Assembly: GCA_902635455.1 (NCBI GenBank)
Contig: CACPNW010000006.1
Span: forward strand, 1-64,000
Source: an uncultured Alphaproteobacteria bacterium
GTDB taxonomy: Bacteria > Pseudomonadota > Alphaproteobacteria > HIMB59 > GCA-002718135
DNA length: 64,000 nt
Reading direction: 5' to 3'
Part shown: in pieces, positions 62,020 to 64,000 of the stretch
How positions within the stretch are numbered: position 1 is the stretch's first letter
Layout of the letters: each line of letters starts with the position of its first letter
The notes under the pieces: model-generated
Told to the model about the DNA's origin: nothing
The model's database searches: none
Seen by the model: only the letters and a program-made list of their open reading frames with translations
Program-made: the position numbers and the translations under genes

Positions 62020-62446
62020 AGCAAAAAAAGGAAATGTTAAAGAAGTGGGATTTCTTTTTGATTTGTACAGACAGTTTTATAAATATAAACCTGAACTAAA
62101 AAAATCAACCAAATATATTAAAGAAAGAATATCAAAAAAAGAGTCTACTATTTTTTTATGTTACTGTGAAAATGTTCCTGCTGGTTTTGTTCAGCTTTAT
62201 GAAACATTCGACTCTCTAAATGTTAACAAGAAATTAGTTTTATATGATTTATATGTAAAGAAAGAATTTAGAAAAAATGGAATAGGTAAATCCTTAATGA
62301 ATGTAGCTAAGAAATTTGGGCATAAAAAAAAGATAAAATTAATAGAATTATCAACTGCTATAAAAAACAAGAAAGCTCAATCATTATACGAATCTCTTGA
62401 ATATAAACGAGATAAGGAATATTATAGTTATTATCTTGAATTATAA
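62000..62446 (+). CDS. GNAT family N-acetyltransferase
   Basis: LVLYDLYVKKEFRKNGIGKSLMNVAKKFG, LSTAIKNKKAQSLYESLEYKRDKEYYSYYLEL. Confidence 0.93.
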   Translation: MKIKIIKAKKGNVKEVGFLFDLYRQFYKYKPELKKSTKYIKERISKKESTIFLCYCENVPAGFVQLYETFDSLNVNKKLVLYDLYVKKEFRKNGIGKSLMNVAKKFGHKKKIKLIELSTAIKNKKAQSLYESLEYKRDKEYYSYYLEL

Positions 62447-62451
62447 ATATT

Positions 62452-63021
62452 ATGGAAACTGTTAAATTCAAAGAAATGAAAGATGGCGACAAAGAAGATT
62501 ATGAACTTCTCGCTAAATTTGAAGATAAATATATTGAAGGTACTGCAGATAGAGTTATTCGAATTTTAAAAGGATTAGATTCCTCTTTGGGAGGTTATCA
62601 AATTTCTAGACTCGAACACTCATTACAAACTGCTTCAAGAGCTTTAAGAGATAAAGCGGATGAAGAAACTATTGTTGCCGCTTTGTTGCATGACATTGGT
62701 GATGAAATAGCCCCATTAAACCATTCAGAAATATCAGCAGCAGTATTAAAACCATTTGTTTCAGAAAAAACTCATTGGATTGTTCAAAAGCACGGACTTT
62801 TTCAATCTTATTATTATAATCACCACTATGGACAAGACAGAAATTTAAGAAATAAATTTAAAGGTCATCCCTTTTATGAAGATACTTTGAACTTTTGTTC
62901 CAAATGGGATCAAAATTCATTTGACCCTAACTATGAAACTATTCCATTAAAAGATTTTATTCCAATGGTCTATAGAATTTTTAAACGAGAACCCCATAAA
63001 CATGTCTACTTAGGCTTGTAA
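62452..63021 (+). CDS. HD-domain protein, PhnZ-like candidate
   Basis: ISRLEHSLQTASRALRDKADEETIVAALLHDIGDEIAPLNHSEISAAVLKPFVSEKTHWIVQKHG. Confidence 0.85.
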   Translation: METVKFKEMKDGDKEDYELLAKFEDKYIEGTADRVIRILKGLDSSLGGYQISRLEHSLQTASRALRDKADEETIVAALLHDIGDEIAPLNHSEISAAVLKPFVSEKTHWIVQKHGLFQSYYYNHHYGQDRNLRNKFKGHPFYEDTLNFCSKWDQNSFDPNYETIPLKDFIPMVYRIFKREPHKHVYLGL

Positions 63022-63022
63022 T

Positions 63023-63490
63023 TTATTTTTTTAATTTTCCTAACAAGCTTAAATTACCTGGTTTGAACTGATCTTTATGACTATCTATAAATTCTTGTAT
63101 TAGTTTTCTTTTAGAGTCTTCAAACTCAGTAACTTTTCTAGTGCTTAGATCCACATATAAAGAACAAACTTCCGTTGTTGCCGCTAAATATTTTTCTGAC
63201 TTATGAATCATTTCAAGTTTATAAACAATTCGCTTCTTATCAAAATCAATAAAAAGTAAATTCATATCAACCTCGTCACCTACCTTAACTTCCATGTCAT
63301 ATGTTGTATGAGATTCCACTGCAAATGTTGTTCTTTTTTCAATTTTAGCTGAGTCCTCTCCTATGTTAAACTTTTGAAGAAGTACTTCCCATGATGCATC
63401 AAACAAATGAATGTAAAATGCTAGATTCATATGCCCATTGTAATCAGTCCACTCTGATTTAACTCTTCCTGTTTTTAAAAATATAGACAC
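63023..63490 (-). CDS. Hot-dog thioesterase (betainyl-CoA thioesterase candidate)
   Basis: RVKSEWTDYNGHMNLAFYIHLFDASWEVLL 4HBT motif; divergent from the BKACE gene. Confidence 0.85.
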   Translation of the reverse strand: MSIFLKTGRVKSEWTDYNGHMNLAFYIHLFDASWEVLLQKFNIGEDSAKIEKRTTFAVESHTTYDMEVKVGDEVDMNLLFIDFDKKRIVYKLEMIHKSEKYLAATTEVCSLYVDLSTRKVTEFEDSKRKLIQEFIDSHKDQFKPGNLSLLGKLKK

Positions 63491-63533
63491 TTGTTAATTT
63501 CCTAATTCTGAGATACATTATTTTTAATTAAAA

Positions 63534-64000
63534 ATGAATAATGAAGTTATTATAAGTTGTGCAGTTACTGGATCTGGAGATACTGCTAAAAAACACCCTA
63601 ATTTACCAATAACCCCAAAACAAATTGCTGATGCAGCAATTGAAGCTGCAAAATCTGGCGCTGCTGTTGCTCATATTCACGTTAGAGAGCCAGACGGTAA
63701 ACCAAGTAGAAATCTTGAATACTATAAAGAAGCTGCTGATCGAATTAGGTCATCAGGTACTGATGTTATAATAAACTTTACTACAGGTATGGGTGGAGAT
63801 TTTGAAGTTGGCGAAGGTAAAGATCCATTAAACCCTATTGGACCTAATACAGATATGATTCATGCTCTAGATAGACTTGAACATGTAGAACAGTTACTCC
63901 CTGAAATTTGCACTTTAGACTGTGGGTCATTAAATTTTGGCGATAGTAACATGACCTTTATTCATACACCTGTTCAATTAAGAGCTGCTGCAAAAAAAAT
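63534..64000 (+). CDS. 3-keto-5-aminohexanoate cleavage (BKACE, DUF849) family protein, partial
   Basis: Own translation [89 protein letters not shown]...[10 protein letters not shown]; runs off window end. Confidence 0.93.
   Translation, partial: MNNEVIISCAVTGSGDTAKKHPNLPITPKQIADAAIEAAKSGAAVAHIHVREPDGKPSRNLEYYKEAADRIRSSGTDVIINFTTGMGGDFEVGEGKDPLNPIGPNTDMIHALDRLEHVEQLLPEICTLDCGSLNFGDSNMTFIHTPVQLRAAAKK

Noticed and set aside
1-64000. CRISPR arrays, prophage, transposases, toxin-antitoxin or restriction systems
   Set aside because: No regularly spaced repeats, integrase/transposase motifs or phage structural genes were recognised on either strand.

Overview
This is an AT-rich, gene-dense bacterial chromosome segment, most likely from a streamlined marine-type alphaproteobacterium. 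That placement is inferred from DUF2794, DUF3553, the single-Cys DksA form and a GTTC-N7-GTTC LexA box. Roughly 1-34 kb is housekeeping: bamB/yfgM-like, guaA, rlmE, an RND efflux pair, pssA/psd, icd, alaS, recA, dksA, moaA, nadK, tRNA-Leu(UAA), map, purB, bolA/grxD, rpsD, cimA, gltX, nadE, DAHP synthase, glmU, tsaC. Roughly 34.5-64 kb is a dense nitrogen/methylamine catabolic island. It holds two glutamine-synthetase-like (PuuA-like) and two PuuB-like genes, a GbcA-like Rieske oxygenase, agmatine deiminase plus N-carbamoylputrescine amidase, an amidase, and a PotABCD-like ABC transporter. It also holds a TetR/BetI-like regulator, two PYROXD2-like oxidoreductases, a GcvT/DmdA-like protein, two acyl-CoA dehydrogenases, an NDP-forming acyl-CoA synthetase, a CaiD-like hydratase, a class III aminotransferase, an MFS carrier, a PhnZ-like HD protein, a hot-dog thioesterase and the start of a BKACE gene. 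The strongest hidden signal is a repeated palindrome, TTGAATRNNCATTCAR, at three island promoters. Each copy starts 34-35 bp upstream of a start codon and overlaps a plausible -35 box, so transcripts would be leaderless or nearly so. One copy sits symmetrically between two divergent genes. This suggests one regulon for uptake and breakdown of a carnitine/gamma-butyrobetaine/betaine-type compound. Other notable items are a frameshifted RND pump at an A8 tract and a 47-aa lipoprotein ORF missed by the ORF track.
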